Notes: generated from the letters alone by a model not told the origin. A stretch of 64,000 bases of DNA from Hanstruepera neustonica (GCF_002895005.1 NZ_POWF01000009.1:1-64000); one strand, 5' to 3'; shown: positions 35,354 through 45,535, counted from the first letter of the stretch. Numbers and translations are program-made.

Positions 35354-35836
35354 TTATTTTGAAGGAACAAATTTTAGCGCAACCCCATTAATGCAATGAC
35401 GCATACCTGTTGTATTTCTGGGGCCATCATTAAAAACATGTCCTAGATGACCACCACAAGTAGCACAATGTTCTTCATCTCGAACGTAACCTAAATCGGT
35501 ATCTGTACCAAAGGCAACGTTTCCTTCAATTTCTCTGTCAAAACTGGGCCATCCTGTACCTGAATCAAACTTATGTTCACTTTTAAATAGCGGTGTGTTA
35601 CAAGCAGCACATACGTAAACGCCTTTCTTGTCATTTTTGTTTAGTGGACTTGAAAATGGTCGTTCAGTACCTGACTGTCTCAAAACATAGTATTGCTCTT
35701 GGGTCAGTTCTTGTTTCCATTCGGCATCAGACTTAGAAATGGGAAATTCTTCTTGTTGTTTTGTGTCAGTTTTTTGAGCACAACTTTGGAAATTAAATAG
35801 GAATACAAAAATTAAAAAAGCGACAATTTTGTTCAT
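35354..35836 (-). CDS. msrB: Peptide-methionine (R)-S-oxide reductase, exported
   Basis: 160 residues from the ATG at 35836, which opens a signal with lipobox-like FNFQSC, so an envelope-located lipoprotein form. Seen: two CxxC zinc pairs (CAACNTP and CATCGGHLGHVF), the GTGWPSF block and the catalytic cysteine in RHCINGVALKF. It reduces methionine-R-sulfoxide in proteins. The extracytoplasmic location points to repair of envelope proteins. Confidence 0.9.
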   Translation of the reverse strand: MNKIVAFLIFVFLFNFQSCAQKTDTKQQEEFPISKSDAEWKQELTQEQYYVLRQSGTERPFSSPLNKNDKKGVYVCAACNTPLFKSEHKFDSGTGWPSFDREIEGNVAFGTDTDLGYVRDEEHCATCGGHLGHVFNDGPRNTTGMRHCINGVALKFVPSK

Positions 35837-36010
35837 GTTTTGCAAGTTTTTAATTAGGTCGTGTTAAGAGAAAATAAATTACAAATGAACTATTAAGTTT
35901 ATTTCTTACGTATATAAAATAGTCCCTAAATTTGGTGACCAAAAAAAGCAATGTGTGTCCAAATTTAAGAGATGATTATTGTAAATTTGAAAAATAAAAC
36001 CATTAACTAC

Positions 36011-36841
36011 ATGAAAACTAAAAATGTAATAATAGCTACCGCAGTAACATTGTTATTTCTTTCTTGTGCCACTAATCCATTTACAGGAAAACAGACCATG
36101 GCATTTGTATCAAATGATCAGTTATTTCCAGCCGCTTTCCAACAGTACAATCAAGTATTATCTGAAAGTAAAGTAATAAAGGGAACAGCACAATCTGAAA
36201 TGATTACACGAGTTGGGCAACGTATTGCAATTGCAGCAGAACGTTACTTAAACGCCAACGGTCATCACGGTTATTTGAATGATTATAAGTGGGAATATAA
36301 CTTAATTGAATCTGAAACTGTTAATGCTTGGTGCATGCCAGGTGGTAAAATTGCATTTTACACAGGTATATTACCCATTGCGGAAAACGAAACCGGTATA
36401 GCTGCTATTATGGGACATGAAGTTGCACATGCACTTGCTAACCATGGACAACAACGAATGAGTGCGGCCTACATTCAACAAGGTATTGCCGTAGCTGGAA
36501 ATATTGTATTGGCAGATGACAAAAATTTAGATATATACAACCAAGCTTACGGTATTGCGTCCAATGTAGGAGGGATGCTTCCTTTTAGCAGGGCCCATGA
36601 AACGGAAGCCGATAGAATAGGTGTTTATTTGATGGCTATTGCTGGATACAATCCTGATGAAGCCGCTGAATTGTGGAAACGTATGGATGCTATGAGTAAT
36701 GGACAAGCACCACCGGAAATGTTGAGTACACATCCAGCAAATGAGAGTAGAATTCAAAATTTAACAGCATTGGCTCCTCATGCTAAAGCAGAGGCTAAAA
36801 AATTTGGTGTTAACTCTTTTCGACCTTTAGGGGCGTACTAG
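36011..36841 (+). CDS. M48-family metalloprotease lipoprotein
   Basis: 276 residues from the ATG at 36011 (an upstream in-frame ATG adds 13 polar residues before the signal). Lipobox LLFLSC. Zinc site HEVAH (IMGHEVAHALANHG) with the third ligand in HETEADRIGVYLM, as in BepA/LoiP-type outer-membrane-quality-control proteases. It lacks the C-terminal TPR of BepA. Probably anchored on the periplasmic side and active. Confidence 0.9.
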   Translation: MKTKNVIIATAVTLLFLSCATNPFTGKQTMAFVSNDQLFPAAFQQYNQVLSESKVIKGTAQSEMITRVGQRIAIAAERYLNANGHHGYLNDYKWEYNLIESETVNAWCMPGGKIAFYTGILPIAENETGIAAIMGHEVAHALANHGQQRMSAAYIQQGIAVAGNIVLADDKNLDIYNQAYGIASNVGGMLPFSRAHETEADRIGVYLMAIAGYNPDEAAELWKRMDAMSNGQAPPEMLSTHPANESRIQNLTALAPHAKAEAKKFGVNSFRPLGAY

Positions 36842-36866
36842 TTTTTAAAAATATTTGTTACCTTAG

Positions 36867-36895
36867 AAGCTGCTCACAAATGGGCAGCTTTTTTT
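36867..36895 (+). terminator. Terminator-like hairpin ending exactly at the MFS start codon
   Basis: AAGCTGCTCA / TGGGCAGCTT (one G-U pair, 4-nt loop CAAA) followed by T7 that runs straight into the ATG at 36896. It closes the M48 gene 25 bp after its stop. A TACCTTAG box (36859-36866, one mismatch to TAnnTTTG) lies just before the hairpin. Confidence 0.8.
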
Positions 36896-38239
36896 ATGGA
36901 ACACTTACCAAAAGGGAGTAAAAAATTACTGAATGCTTGGGCGTTTTATGATTGGGCCAATTCCGTGTACACCCTAACTATTGCATCATCAATATTTCCT
37001 ATTTTTTATTCATCGTTATTTTTAAGTGAATTAAAGACTGTACAGGCATTTGGCTTCGAATTTAAAAATACAGCTTTAATCACATTTGTAACGGCGTTTA
37101 CGTTTATCGTGATTGCAATCATGTCACCATTATTATCTGGTATTGCTGATTATGTGGGTAATAAAAAGAACTTTTTGAAATTCTTTTGTTATGTGGGCTC
37201 TTTGGGATGTGTCGGGTTGTATTGGTTTAGCGTTGAACCAGATAAAATTTATTTAAGCCTATTATTTTATTTTATGGGTTTGTTAGGATATTGGGGGAGT
37301 TTGGTCTTTTACAATTCCTATCTTCCGGACATTGCCTTCAAAGAGCAGCAGGATCGAATTAGTGCCAAGGGGTTTTCCATGGGTTATATAGGTAGTGTTA
37401 TCTTGTTGATTATTAACTTGTCTATGGTGATGTTTCCTCAATATTTTGGTTTTGATATTGGAGATACAAAAGCAGAAAAAGACGCCGCTTCAGTTGAAGC
37501 GATGCGAGTAGCCTTTATTACAGTTGGTATTTGGTGGGCGCTTTTCAGTCAGTATACATTTTGGGTGTTGCCAAAGGGAGCATCTAGTGAAGAAAAAGTA
37601 ACCAAAGATGTGATTTTTAATGGCTTTAAAGAATTACAACAAGTATGGAGACAATTGAAAGAGAACTTGAGGTTGAAACGCTACTTGTATGCTTTTTTTG
37701 TGTTTAGTATGGCTGTACAGACCATTATGTTGGTGGCTGTTTATTTTGGAGAAGAGGAAGTTAATTGGGCCGATTCAGATGAAAAGACGCTTGGTTTGAT
37801 TATTAGTATTTTGGTCATTCAAATTGTAGCTATTCTCGGGGCTATTCTGACATCTAGGGCTTCCGAAAAATTTGGAAATATAAAAACTTTAATAGCTGTA
37901 AATGCTATATGGATGTCATTATGCATTGGAGCCTATTTTGTTACTGAACCGATTCATTTTTATGTAACAGCAGGTTTTGTTGGGTTGGTAATGGGAGGGA
38001 TTCAATCTTTGGCAAGATCAACGTATTCTAAATTTTTGCCTAAAACGGAAGACACCACATCTTATTTTAGTTTTTATGATGTAGCCGAAAAAGTGGGTAT
38101 CGTGATAGGAATGATTATATATGGAACTATAGACCAAGTAACGGGCAGTATGCGCAATGCTATATTCTTCTTATTTGTGTTTTTTCTTGTTGGGATATTT
38201 TTGTTGTATCGAGTTCCTAAACATGAAACTAACGAGTAG
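36896..38239 (+). CDS. MFS transporter, UMF1 type
   Basis: 447 residues and 12 predicted transmembrane helices. The N-terminus LLNAWAFYDWANSVYTL is the signature of the UMF1 (Atg22-related) branch of the major facilitator superfamily. A long cytoplasmic loop lies near 235-260. Substrate unknown; the Atg22 link suggests amino acid efflux (family-level inference). There is no room for a ribosome site between the upstream terminator and the ATG. Confidence 0.87.
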   Translation: MEHLPKGSKKLLNAWAFYDWANSVYTLTIASSIFPIFYSSLFLSELKTVQAFGFEFKNTALITFVTAFTFIVIAIMSPLLSGIADYVGNKKNFLKFFCYVGSLGCVGLYWFSVEPDKIYLSLLFYFMGLLGYWGSLVFYNSYLPDIAFKEQQDRISAKGFSMGYIGSVILLIINLSMVMFPQYFGFDIGDTKAEKDAASVEAMRVAFITVGIWWALFSQYTFWVLPKGASSEEKVTKDVIFNGFKELQQVWRQLKENLRLKRYLYAFFVFSMAVQTIMLVAVYFGEEEVNWADSDEKTLGLIISILVIQIVAILGAILTSRASEKFGNIKTLIAVNAIWMSLCIGAYFVTEPIHFYVTAGFVGLVMGGIQSLARSTYSKFLPKTEDTTSYFSFYDVAEKVGIVIGMIIYGTIDQVTGSMRNAIFFLFVFFLVGIFLLYRVPKHETNE

Positions 38240-38280
38240 CTCAAAATTTAGTATGTTTGTTCAAATTAATTAATCCCAGT

Positions 38281-38715
38281 ATGAAAAAAATGAAATTAGT
38301 TTCTGTTTTTGTTATGGCTTTAGCCATATTCTCTATAACTTCTTGTGATAATGAACCATTGGAAGGTGAGTTTAGTAATGGATCAGGGAGTAGCAATGCA
38401 AATATTTCGTCAATTTATGATAAATGGTGGTTTGATTCAGAAGATTTTGCTGCTGATATTTATTTTCATTCAAATGGTGTATATGAGCAGAAAATAATTC
38501 TTTTGGGTGTTGAATTTGAAGGGACTGGTGATTGGTATTGGGAAGATGAAAATGCGAGAATAATGAAAATTGAAAATTTAACAGGACAAGGTCAAACAGC
38601 TTCTGAAGCATGGTTTAAAATAAATAATATTCAAAATAGTTCATTTGATTTAAAACAATCAACCAACGGCGTAAATTACTCATCAGTAGTGACTTACCTT
38701 GATACAGATAATTAG
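38281..38715 (+). CDS. Lipocalin-like lipoprotein
   Basis: 144 residues from the ATG at 38281, with lipobox IFSITSC (C21). The mature part is small and beta-rich (IYDKWWFDSEDFAADIYFHS, GDWYWEDENARIMKIE), like the lipocalin-like lipoproteins of Bacteroidota. Function unknown. Closed by a terminator 5 bp past the stop. Confidence 0.75.
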   Translation: MKKMKLVSVFVMALAIFSITSCDNEPLEGEFSNGSGSSNANISSIYDKWWFDSEDFAADIYFHSNGVYEQKIILLGVEFEGTGDWYWEDENARIMKIENLTGQGQTASEAWFKINNIQNSSFDLKQSTNGVNYSSVVTYLDTDN

Positions 38716-38720
38716 AAATA

Positions 38721-38747
38721 AAAAAGCCACTCATTGAGTGGCTTTTT
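38721..38747 (+). terminator. Bidirectional Rho-independent terminator
   Basis: A perfect 13-bp stem AAAAAGCCACTCA / TGAGTGGCTTTTT with a 1-nt loop, between the convergent lipoprotein gene (ends 38715) and the DUF2807 gene (ends 38764). It probably ends both. Confidence 0.9.
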
Positions 38748-38763
38748 TATTTCTATTAAAATA

Positions 38764-39489
38764 TTATTTAGAACTAATACTTCCCGAACCCGATACTTTC
38801 GTGTCTTCTTTATCAGGATTACCTTTATACGAAATATCGCCAGAGCCTGCCACACGTGCTTTTAAACTTAAATTACTAACGACTTCAGCATCACCAGATC
38901 CAGAAATGGATACTTCGGTATTATCAGCATTTAAACCAAAACCACTATAATCACCCGATCCAGCTATATTAACTTCTAAATTGGTAGTACTTCCTTTTAA
39001 TTCAATATCACCCGATCCAGCCAGGCTACTTTCAACAGAAGTCGCTTTGATATCTAATTTCATATCACCCGATCCAGCCAATGATACGTCTAAATTAGTC
39101 GCGGTTATAACATCTTTGGTCCATAAATCTCCTGAACCAGCCAGAGAAACTTCGTTAATATCTTTAAATGGAATGGTAACAAGAATAGTTTTACCCATGC
39201 TGGTTTTAAGATTAATGCCTTTTTCGGTTTTTACGATTAGTTTACCATTTTTCACCTCCGTAATTACATATTCCAAAAGGTTTTCTTCGCCCTCAATCTT
39301 CAATTGGCCTTCTGTGCCAGAGACTAAAACGTAATCAAAAGAACCAGCACAACTAATGGCATCATAATCACCAACAGTTCGGTTTATGGTTGTTACATTA
39401 CCGTTTCCAGATATTTTTTTCCAAGATTGGGCATAATTGACAGTTACTGATAATAATAAAGCTGCAAGTAATAAAAAGTGTTTTTTCAT
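38764..39489 (-). CDS. Head-GIN (DUF2807) domain protein
   Basis: 241 residues with a signal peptide (cut near NYAQ). The head-GIN domain begins NRTVGDYDAISCAGSFDYVL. After it comes a right-handed beta-solenoid with repeated SLAGSGD / SGSGD turns, about eight copies. Envelope or surface location. Last gene of the sigma/anti-sigma/DUF4097 operon, 22 bp after the DUF4097-like gene. Role unknown. Confidence 0.87.
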   Translation of the reverse strand: MKKHFLLLAALLLSVTVNYAQSWKKISGNGNVTTINRTVGDYDAISCAGSFDYVLVSGTEGQLKIEGEENLLEYVITEVKNGKLIVKTEKGINLKTSMGKTILVTIPFKDINEVSLAGSGDLWTKDVITATNLDVSLAGSGDMKLDIKATSVESSLAGSGDIELKGSTTNLEVNIAGSGDYSGFGLNADNTEVSISGSGDAEVVSNLSLKARVAGSGDISYKGNPDKEDTKVSGSGSISSK

Positions 39490-39511
39490 GATTTCTGTTT
39501 TTTGATTGTTG

Positions 39512-40606
39512 TTAGTTTTTATTAAAAGTGACGCTACCGTAATCGGAATTGATTTTCACCAAATTACCTGATGAGGCAGAGCCGTAATATCCAGAATAGT
39601 ATTTGCTGCCTGATTCGGTACGCTTTTTATTAAATTCAAATCCATCTGAATCACGTAGCGATGCATAATCAAGATCAATATCAAAATTAAAATGATAACC
39701 GCTATCGTAGCCAATATTGATGCCAACATAATCTGAATTAATAGTAATGTTGCCAGCATTAGCGGTCATTCGTTTTATCTTAATAGAACCATAATCGGCA
39801 TCAATGGACACATTTTTATAAATGTCGCCTAAAACAACCGTCAGATAGTCACCGTTACCAGTTACGTTGTTTGCTTTATCTGCTGTAAAGGAGCCATAAT
39901 CACAGTCATAAGTAATATCTTCAGCAACTTCAAAAACGGATTTTGTATAATCAGCTGACAGGTTGATGTTTTTGGCTTTTGCTATGGTGAACCCACTATA
40001 ATCGGCATCGATACTACCGCCATTAACATATTCAAAATAACAATTTTGTGTGTAGTCAAAACTTAATGTATTATTACTCGCCATAAGCTCCTTAGTAGTG
40101 ATTCTACCATAGTCGCAGCTTATTTGAGCACGTCCTTCCAACTTATCTAAAGTAATGCTACCATAATCATTATCCAGATCTACCGAATTCGACATGGGCA
40201 TTTTGATTACATAATTTATACTCATACTCGAGTTGTTTCCGCTGTTCCAATTCCACCATGATTTAGACTTATTTTTATTAAAGACTGTTTTGGCAGAAAC
40301 CATATTGGAACTTGATTCAAATTCAACGGTAATTTCATCTAATTTTTTTAAAACTTTTTCTTCGTTGCCACCTTCAACGGTAATGGTAACCTCGATTTCA
40401 ATGCGATTTTCATTCCAGGTTACTATGTCAAGATTACCGTAACTATTATCAACCTTTAATTCCGCATTAGCATTTACATTAAATGATTTTTTAATAGTTT
40501 TTGATTTTTCATGCTTGGCAACTCCAACTGGATTGTTGGAAGCCAACATAAATGCAGGAAGTAATAAGAACAGAAATAGGGTTTTAGATAGTATTGTTGT
40601 TTTCAT
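39512..40606 (-). CDS. DUF4097-like secreted beta-solenoid protein
   Basis: 364 residues with a signal peptide (cut near MLASN). An N-terminal strand-rich block (LKVDNSYGNLDIVTWNENRI) is followed by a solenoid with ~10 repeats of DYG(S/R)I or DYxG turns (SIDADYGSIKIKRM, INSDYGSVTFNKN). It resembles the DUF4097/head-GIN-type adhesin-like families. Its ATG overlaps the anti-sigma gene stop by 4 bp, so translation is coupled. Likely a target and effector of the sigma factor in the same operon (inference). Confidence 0.82.
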   Translation of the reverse strand: MKTTILSKTLFLFLLLPAFMLASNNPVGVAKHEKSKTIKKSFNVNANAELKVDNSYGNLDIVTWNENRIEIEVTITVEGGNEEKVLKKLDEITVEFESSSNMVSAKTVFNKNKSKSWWNWNSGNNSSMSINYVIKMPMSNSVDLDNDYGSITLDKLEGRAQISCDYGRITTKELMASNNTLSFDYTQNCYFEYVNGGSIDADYSGFTIAKAKNINLSADYTKSVFEVAEDITYDCDYGSFTADKANNVTGNGDYLTVVLGDIYKNVSIDADYGSIKIKRMTANAGNITINSDYVGINIGYDSGYHFNFDIDLDYASLRDSDGFEFNKKRTESGSKYYSGYYGSASSGNLVKINSDYGSVTFNKN

Positions 40607-41142
40607 TGTTGCTGTTTTTTTAATTGTTCTACAATTTCAATTTGCTTAAGGGTATTTTGTAATATTTCAATACGATTTTGAAAATTTGAGATCATGGCAT
40701 AAATCACACGTTGGTCATTACCACTTTGCTTTAAATCACTAATCAACGAATCATATTCCAACTCCAAACGCTTCATTTGATTGAGTGCGTCTTGAATCAA
40801 TAATTTGGTTTCAGGATTTTTAGCATTTTCCAATTTTTTTAATTCTACTGCAATGGTTGATGTAAAGAAATCTTGTGTTTGTGCCATTTCAGGAGACACG
40901 CTGGCTAGTCCTGTTGCATTTGCTTCTTGATTGTTTCCTATTACAAGGGCTACAATCAAAATGACAGAGGCGGCAATGCCAATAAGTGGTTTCCAATTAA
41001 AACGCTGTTTCGTAGTTTTTTGAGCAATACTATTTTGCTCGTTTAACTTGGTTAAAAAGCGTCTTTCATGGTTTTTATTAGGTTCTTCAGAATCAAAATG
41101 ACCTTCCAAATCCTTAAATAGGTTTTCTAAATCATCACTCAT
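40603..41142 (-). CDS. Probable membrane anti-sigma factor
   Basis: 179 residues from the ATG at 41142 (a TTG three codons upstream is less likely). A cytoplasmic N-terminus (~1-55) with charged helices (SDDLENLFKDLEGHFDSEEP), one transmembrane helix (PLIGIAASVILIVALVIGN, ~58-77) and a periplasmic coiled-coil C-terminus. This topology, directly behind an ECF sigma gene, is that of an anti-sigma factor, although no standard ZAS zinc motif (HxxxCxxC) is present. It ends with a Q-rich tail. Confidence 0.75.
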   Translation of the reverse strand: MSDDLENLFKDLEGHFDSEEPNKNHERRFLTKLNEQNSIAQKTTKQRFNWKPLIGIAASVILIVALVIGNNQEANATGLASVSPEMAQTQDFFTSTIAVELKKLENAKNPETKLLIQDALNQMKRLELEYDSLISDLKQSGNDQRVIYAMISNFQNRIEILQNTLKQIEIVEQLKKQQQ

Positions 41143-41152
41143 AATATTCAAT

Positions 41153-41716
41153 TTAATGATTAACCAATGGTTGTAATTTTTGTCTCAAACTTTCTTTTGC
41201 TCTAGAAATGGTTGTTCGGCAGTTTGCGTAAGACATACCCATAATGCCACCAATTTCTTCATAATCATATCCTTCTATTAAATGTAAGGTCAAGGCTACT
41301 CTATAATTGTCTTTTAGTGTATCCAGCGTTTTTAAAATCAGTTTTGCCTTGTCGTTTGAATTTGAAAAATCACTATCTATGCCATGATTGACATCTTCAA
41401 TTTTATACATCACATTATCAAAAGGAACGTTTTGGTACTTATTATTTTTATTAAAATGATAAATACTGTTGTTTATAACAATTCGTTTTAGCCATGAACC
41501 AAAAGTCACTGTATCGTTAATGCTGTCAAGTTTTGTAAAGGCAGACAAAAATGAATCTTGCATAATGTCTTCAGCCTCAAAACTGTCCTTTACAATCCTA
41601 AAAGCTACATTATACATGGCTTTATAATAGCGATTGTAAATTTCCAACTGCGCAAATTGATTGCCAGTTTTGCAAAGCTCTACAAGCTCTTCGATATTTT
41701 TGGTGGTTAGTGTCAA
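41153..41716 (-). CDS. ECF RNA polymerase sigma factor
   Basis: 187 residues. Region 2 (YRYYKAMYNVAFRIVKDSFEAEDIMQDSFL with SWLKRIVINN) and region 4 (YRVALTLHLIEGYDYEEIGG, SYANCRTTISRAKESL) are complete. First gene of a four-gene operon (anti-sigma, DUF4097-like, DUF2807) with overlaps or gaps below 25 bp. The operon design suggests autoregulation in response to an envelope signal (inference). The lon gene is divergent, 240 bp away; that gap shows nothing clear except AT-rich promoter-like sequence. Confidence 0.92.
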   Translation of the reverse strand: MTLTTKNIEELVELCKTGNQFAQLEIYNRYYKAMYNVAFRIVKDSFEAEDIMQDSFLSAFTKLDSINDTVTFGSWLKRIVINNSIYHFNKNNKYQNVPFDNVMYKIEDVNHGIDSDFSNSNDKAKLILKTLDTLKDNYRVALTLHLIEGYDYEEIGGIMGMSYANCRTTISRAKESLRQKLQPLVNH

Positions 41717-41956
41717 AAAATCAAATTGTTATTATAAAGATGGCTCATGTTCTCGATTGTTACACTTTTATGAAAAAAAAGTTTTATTGATCATTAAATA
41801 GATGGCATGTTAATTGAAACTATGTATGTGCTTATGCTTATTTGGTACGTCTTAAATAGCTGAAATTAAATAAGATATAGCATTTGATTATTAATAAAAA
41901 TACAATAGAAATTTTGTTATTAGAAATTTTAATGACAGAATGACTTAAATATAACT

Positions 41957-44407
41957 ATGAAGAAATCTAATTTTTTAACACTTGACAGTTTGTCATTACA
42001 GGATTTTGATGAAAATTCAGAATTAATTCCCTTAATGACTCCTGAAGATGAAGAAGAAATACGTAAAGAGGATTTACCGAATTCCTTACCCATTTTGTCC
42101 TTAAGAAATACGGTCTTATTTCCAGGTGTGGTGATTCCCATTACTGCTGGAAGGGATAAATCCATCAAACTTATTAAAGATGCCAATAACGGTAGTAAGG
42201 TTATTGGCGTGGTTTCTCAAAAGGATGAATCGGTAGAAGATCCTTCAGGGAAGGATATCTATAAAACAGGAACAGTCGCTAGAATATTACGCGTTTTAAA
42301 AATGCCTGATGGTAATACAACGGTTATTATTCAAGGAAAGAAACGTTTTCAAATTGATGAGGTGGTATCTGAAAAACCTTATTTAACGGCCACTGTAAAA
42401 GAAGTGCCTGAAGCACGGCCTGCGGAACAGAATGAAGAATTTAATGCCATCATTGACTCCATAAAGGAATTATCACTGCAAATAATCAAGGATAGTCCTA
42501 ATATTCCAAGTGAGGCTTCTTTTGCTATTAAAAACATTCAAAGTGATTCGTTCTTGATAAACTTTGTTTCCTCTAACATGAATCTTTCTGTAACAGAAAA
42601 GCAGCAGTTATTGGAAATTAATGATTTAAAGGAACGCGCACTTGAAACGTTGAAATACATGAATATTGAGTTCCAGAAATTGGAACTTAAAAACGATATT
42701 CAATTAAAGGTTCAAAGTGACATGAACCAGCAACAGCGTGAGTATTTCTTGCACCAGCAAATGAAGACTATTCAAGAGGAATTAGGTGGTGTAAGTCATG
42801 ATGAAGAGTTAGAAGACATGAAGCAACGGGCCAAAAGTAAAAAATGGCCAGAAAAGGTTGCGAAACATTTTGATAAGGAGTTAGCTAAAATGCAACGCAT
42901 GAATCCACAGGTAGCTGAATACTCCATTCAGCGTAACTATTTGGACTTGTTTTTAGATCTTCCATGGAATAAATACAGCAAAGATAAATTCGATTTAAAA
43001 CGTGCGAAACGTATTTTGGATCGTGATCACTACGGATTAGATGATGTTAAACGGCGTATCATTGAGCATTTGGCGGTTATCAAATTGCGTAATGATATGA
43101 AGTCACCTATTTTATGTCTTTATGGACCTCCCGGTGTTGGTAAAACATCTTTAGGAAAATCTATTGCCGAGGCTTTGGGCAGAGAATATGTACGTATGTC
43201 ATTAGGTGGCTTGCGAGACGAAGCCGAAATTCGTGGACACAGAAAAACCTATATCGGTGCCATGCCTGGACGTATTTTGCAAAGTTTGAAGAAAGCCGGA
43301 ACTTCCAATCCAGTTTTTGTGTTGGATGAAATCGATAAATTATCTAATTCACATCAAGGGGATCCGTCTTCAGCAATGTTGGAAGTATTGGACCCAGAAC
43401 AAAACAGTGAATTCTATGACAACTTTTTAGAAATGGGTTATGACCTTTCCAAAGTGATGTTTATTGCTACTTCCAATAGCTTGTCAACCATTCAGCCTGC
43501 TTTACTGGATAGAATGGAAATTATAAATGTTACGGGCTATACTATTGAAGAAAAGGTTGAGATTGCCAAACGCCATTTATTACCTAAACAGCTTAAAGAG
43601 CATGGCTTGAATGAAACTCACTTGAAAATAGGTAAGCCGCAATTAGAAAAAATCGTTGAAGGCTACACCCGAGAATCGGGCGTACGCGGCTTGGAAAAGC
43701 AATTGGCTAAAATGGTGCGTTACGCAGCCAAAAATATTGCTATGGAAGAGGACTATAATATTAAAGTTACTAACGATGATATTATTGAAGTACTTGGCGG
43801 ACCAAAATTAGAGCGTGATAAATACGAAAATAATAACGTAGCAGGTGTAGTCACAGGATTAGCTTGGACACGTGTTGGTGGCGATATTTTATTTATAGAA
43901 TCTATATTATCTAAAGGAAAAGGAAATTTAACGGTTACGGGTAATTTGGGTAAGGTGATGAAGGAGTCTGCAACTATTGCGATGGAATTTATAAAAGCCA
44001 ATGCTGATGATTTAGGGATTAATTCAGAAGTTTTCGATAAATACAATGTGCACATTCACGTACCTGAAGGCGCCACGCCTAAAGATGGGCCAAGTGCAGG
44101 TGTCACTATGTTGACATCTTTAGTATCGTTGTTTACACAACGTAAAGTAAAGAAAAGTTTGGCCATGACGGGTGAAATTACCCTACGTGGAAAAGTATTA
44201 CCAGTTGGTGGTATTAAAGAAAAAATATTGGCTGCTAAACGTGCAAGAATTAAGGAGATATTATTGTGCGAAGAAAATAGACGTGATATAGAGGAAATTA
44301 AACCCGAATATTTAAAAGGCTTAACCTTCCACTATGTAACCGAGATGAGCGATGTTATTAAATTGGCATTGACAAATCAAAAAGTTAAAAACGCCAAAAA
44401 ACTATAA
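41957..44407 (+). CDS. lon: ATP-dependent protease La
   Basis: 816 residues. N-terminal LON substrate-binding domain starts near residue 43 ([20 protein letters not shown]), then a coiled coil, AAA+ module ([20 protein letters not shown]; Walker [11 protein letters not shown]) and C-terminal serine protease domain ([12 protein letters not shown] with the catalytic Ser, [12 protein letters not shown] with the catalytic Lys). It degrades misfolded and regulatory proteins in the cytoplasm. Followed by a terminator at 44422. Confidence 0.95.
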   Translation: MKKSNFLTLDSLSLQDFDENSELIPLMTPEDEEEIRKEDLPNSLPILSLRNTVLFPGVVIPITAGRDKSIKLIKDANNGSKVIGVVSQKDESVEDPSGKDIYKTGTVARILRVLKMPDGNTTVIIQGKKRFQIDEVVSEKPYLTATVKEVPEARPAEQNEEFNAIIDSIKELSLQIIKDSPNIPSEASFAIKNIQSDSFLINFVSSNMNLSVTEKQQLLEINDLKERALETLKYMNIEFQKLELKNDIQLKVQSDMNQQQREYFLHQQMKTIQEELGGVSHDEELEDMKQRAKSKKWPEKVAKHFDKELAKMQRMNPQVAEYSIQRNYLDLFLDLPWNKYSKDKFDLKRAKRILDRDHYGLDDVKRRIIEHLAVIKLRNDMKSPILCLYGPPGVGKTSLGKSIAEALGREYVRMSLGGLRDEAEIRGHRKTYIGAMPGRILQSLKKAGTSNPVFVLDEIDKLSNSHQGDPSSAMLEVLDPEQNSEFYDNFLEMGYDLSKVMFIATSNSLSTIQPALLDRMEIINVTGYTIEEKVEIAKRHLLPKQLKEHGLNETHLKIGKPQLEKIVEGYTRESGVRGLEKQLAKMVRYAAKNIAMEEDYNIKVTNDDIIEVLGGPKLERDKYENNNVAGVVTGLAWTRVGGDILFIESILSKGKGNLTVTGNLGKVMKESATIAMEFIKANADDLGINSEVFDKYNVHIHVPEGATPKDGPSAGVTMLTSLVSLFTQRKVKKSLAMTGEITLRGKVLPVGGIKEKILAAKRARIKEILLCEENRRDIEEIKPEYLKGLTFHYVTEMSDVIKLALTNQKVKNAKKL

Positions 44408-44421
44408 TAAGTATTAAATCT

Positions 44422-44450
44422 AAAACCTCGAATTTGATTCGAGGTTTTTT
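44422..44450 (+). terminator. Rho-independent terminator after lon
   Basis: AAAACCTCGAAT / ATTCGAGGTTTT stem with a 3-nt loop and a trailing T run, 15 bp past the lon stop. Confidence 0.9.
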
Positions 44451-44473
44451 CTATGCCCAAAAATAAATTATTC

Positions 44474-44507
44474 TTGCATTCGTTTTAATATAGATTTAGT
44501 TACTTTG
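44474..44507 (+). promoter_or_regulatory. Probable promoter of porQ-cmk
   Basis: TTACTTTG (44500-44507) is one mismatch from TAnnTTTG and ends 8 bp before the ATG at 44516. A TTG lies at 44474-44476, but the spacer of 23 bp is longer than ideal. The mRNA would be nearly leaderless. Confidence 0.4.
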
Positions 44508-44515
44508 CAGCGTTT

Positions 44516-45535
44516 ATGTTGAAAAGAATTACCACGTTATTTTGCTTGCTTTTAAGCACTTATACTTTTGCCCAATTAGGTGGTCAATCAACGTATCAAT
44601 TTCTCAATTTAATTTCCTCACCACGTCAGGCAGCATTGGGAGGCAAAGTGTTTACTAATATTGATTATGATGTTACCCAGGCACTAACCAATCCGTCCAG
44701 TATTAATGTGGAAATGGACAATCAATTTGCATTAAATTATTCCAGTTATCTCGGTGGTATTAGCTATGGAACAGCAGCTTATGGTTATACTTGGGACAGA
44801 CGGGTTTTAACGTTTTTTGCTGGTATATCTTATATAAATTATGGCAGTTTTGATGGTTATGACGAATTAGGAAATTCAACAGGGACTTTCTCTGGTAATG
44901 AAGCGTCATTGTCTTTTGGACACTCACGGCAAATAGGGTATTCCGATTTTTATTTAGGTGGAACCGTTAAATTAATTACATCAAAATTAGAGCAGTATTC
45001 ATCATTTGGAGCAGCTGTTGATGCGGCGTTGATGTATATTGATGAAGATATTGAGTTTCAGGCTACATTGGTTGTTAGAAATTTAGGTGTACAGATTACT
45101 ACCTATGCAGGTCAAAATGAGCCATTACCGCTGGAAATAGCCTTTGGTATGTCGCAAACCCTTGAAAATGTCCCCTTACGATGGCATTTGACATTTGAGA
45201 ATCTGCAGCAATGGCCTATAGGTGTGGGAAATCCAGCACGAGCTGAAACCGATTTGGAAGGTAATCAAACACAGGATGATGTGGGGTTTTTTGGGAATGT
45301 GTTGCGACATACCATTTTGGGTGCTGAAATATTTCCAGCAGGTGTATTCAATATCAGATTGGGTTATAATTTTAGGAGAGGCGAGGAGTTGCGAATCGTT
45401 GATCAAAGAAATTTTTCTGGAATTTCGGCGGGAATTGGACTAAAACTCAATAAATTTAGGTTCAGCTTTACGCATGCACGATACACCAGTGCGTCTAATG
45501 CCAATTTTTTTGGGATGCAAATTGATTTAAGATAA
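44516..45535 (+). CDS. porQ: Type IX secretion system protein PorQ
   Basis: 339 residues with signal peptide (cut near TFAQ). The block QSTYQFLNLISSPRQAALGG is diagnostic of PorQ. The rest is a FadL-like outer-membrane barrel ending FGMQIDLR. PorQ works with PorU, PorV and PorZ in the complex that attaches or releases T9SS cargo. The stop codon directly abuts the cmk start codon, a common flavobacterial pair. Confidence 0.92.
   Translation: MLKRITTLFCLLLSTYTFAQLGGQSTYQFLNLISSPRQAALGGKVFTNIDYDVTQALTNPSSINVEMDNQFALNYSSYLGGISYGTAAYGYTWDRRVLTFFAGISYINYGSFDGYDELGNSTGTFSGNEASLSFGHSRQIGYSDFYLGGTVKLITSKLEQYSSFGAAVDAALMYIDEDIEFQATLVVRNLGVQITTYAGQNEPLPLEIAFGMSQTLENVPLRWHLTFENLQQWPIGVGNPARAETDLEGNQTQDDVGFFGNVLRHTILGAEIFPAGVFNIRLGYNFRRGEELRIVDQRNFSGISAGIGLKLNKFRFSFTHARYTSASNANFFGMQIDLR

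Noticed and set aside
38764-39489. GSGD-type repeats as a DNA minisatellite
   Set aside because: The repetition is at protein level (beta-solenoid turns); nucleotide units differ and have no constant period.
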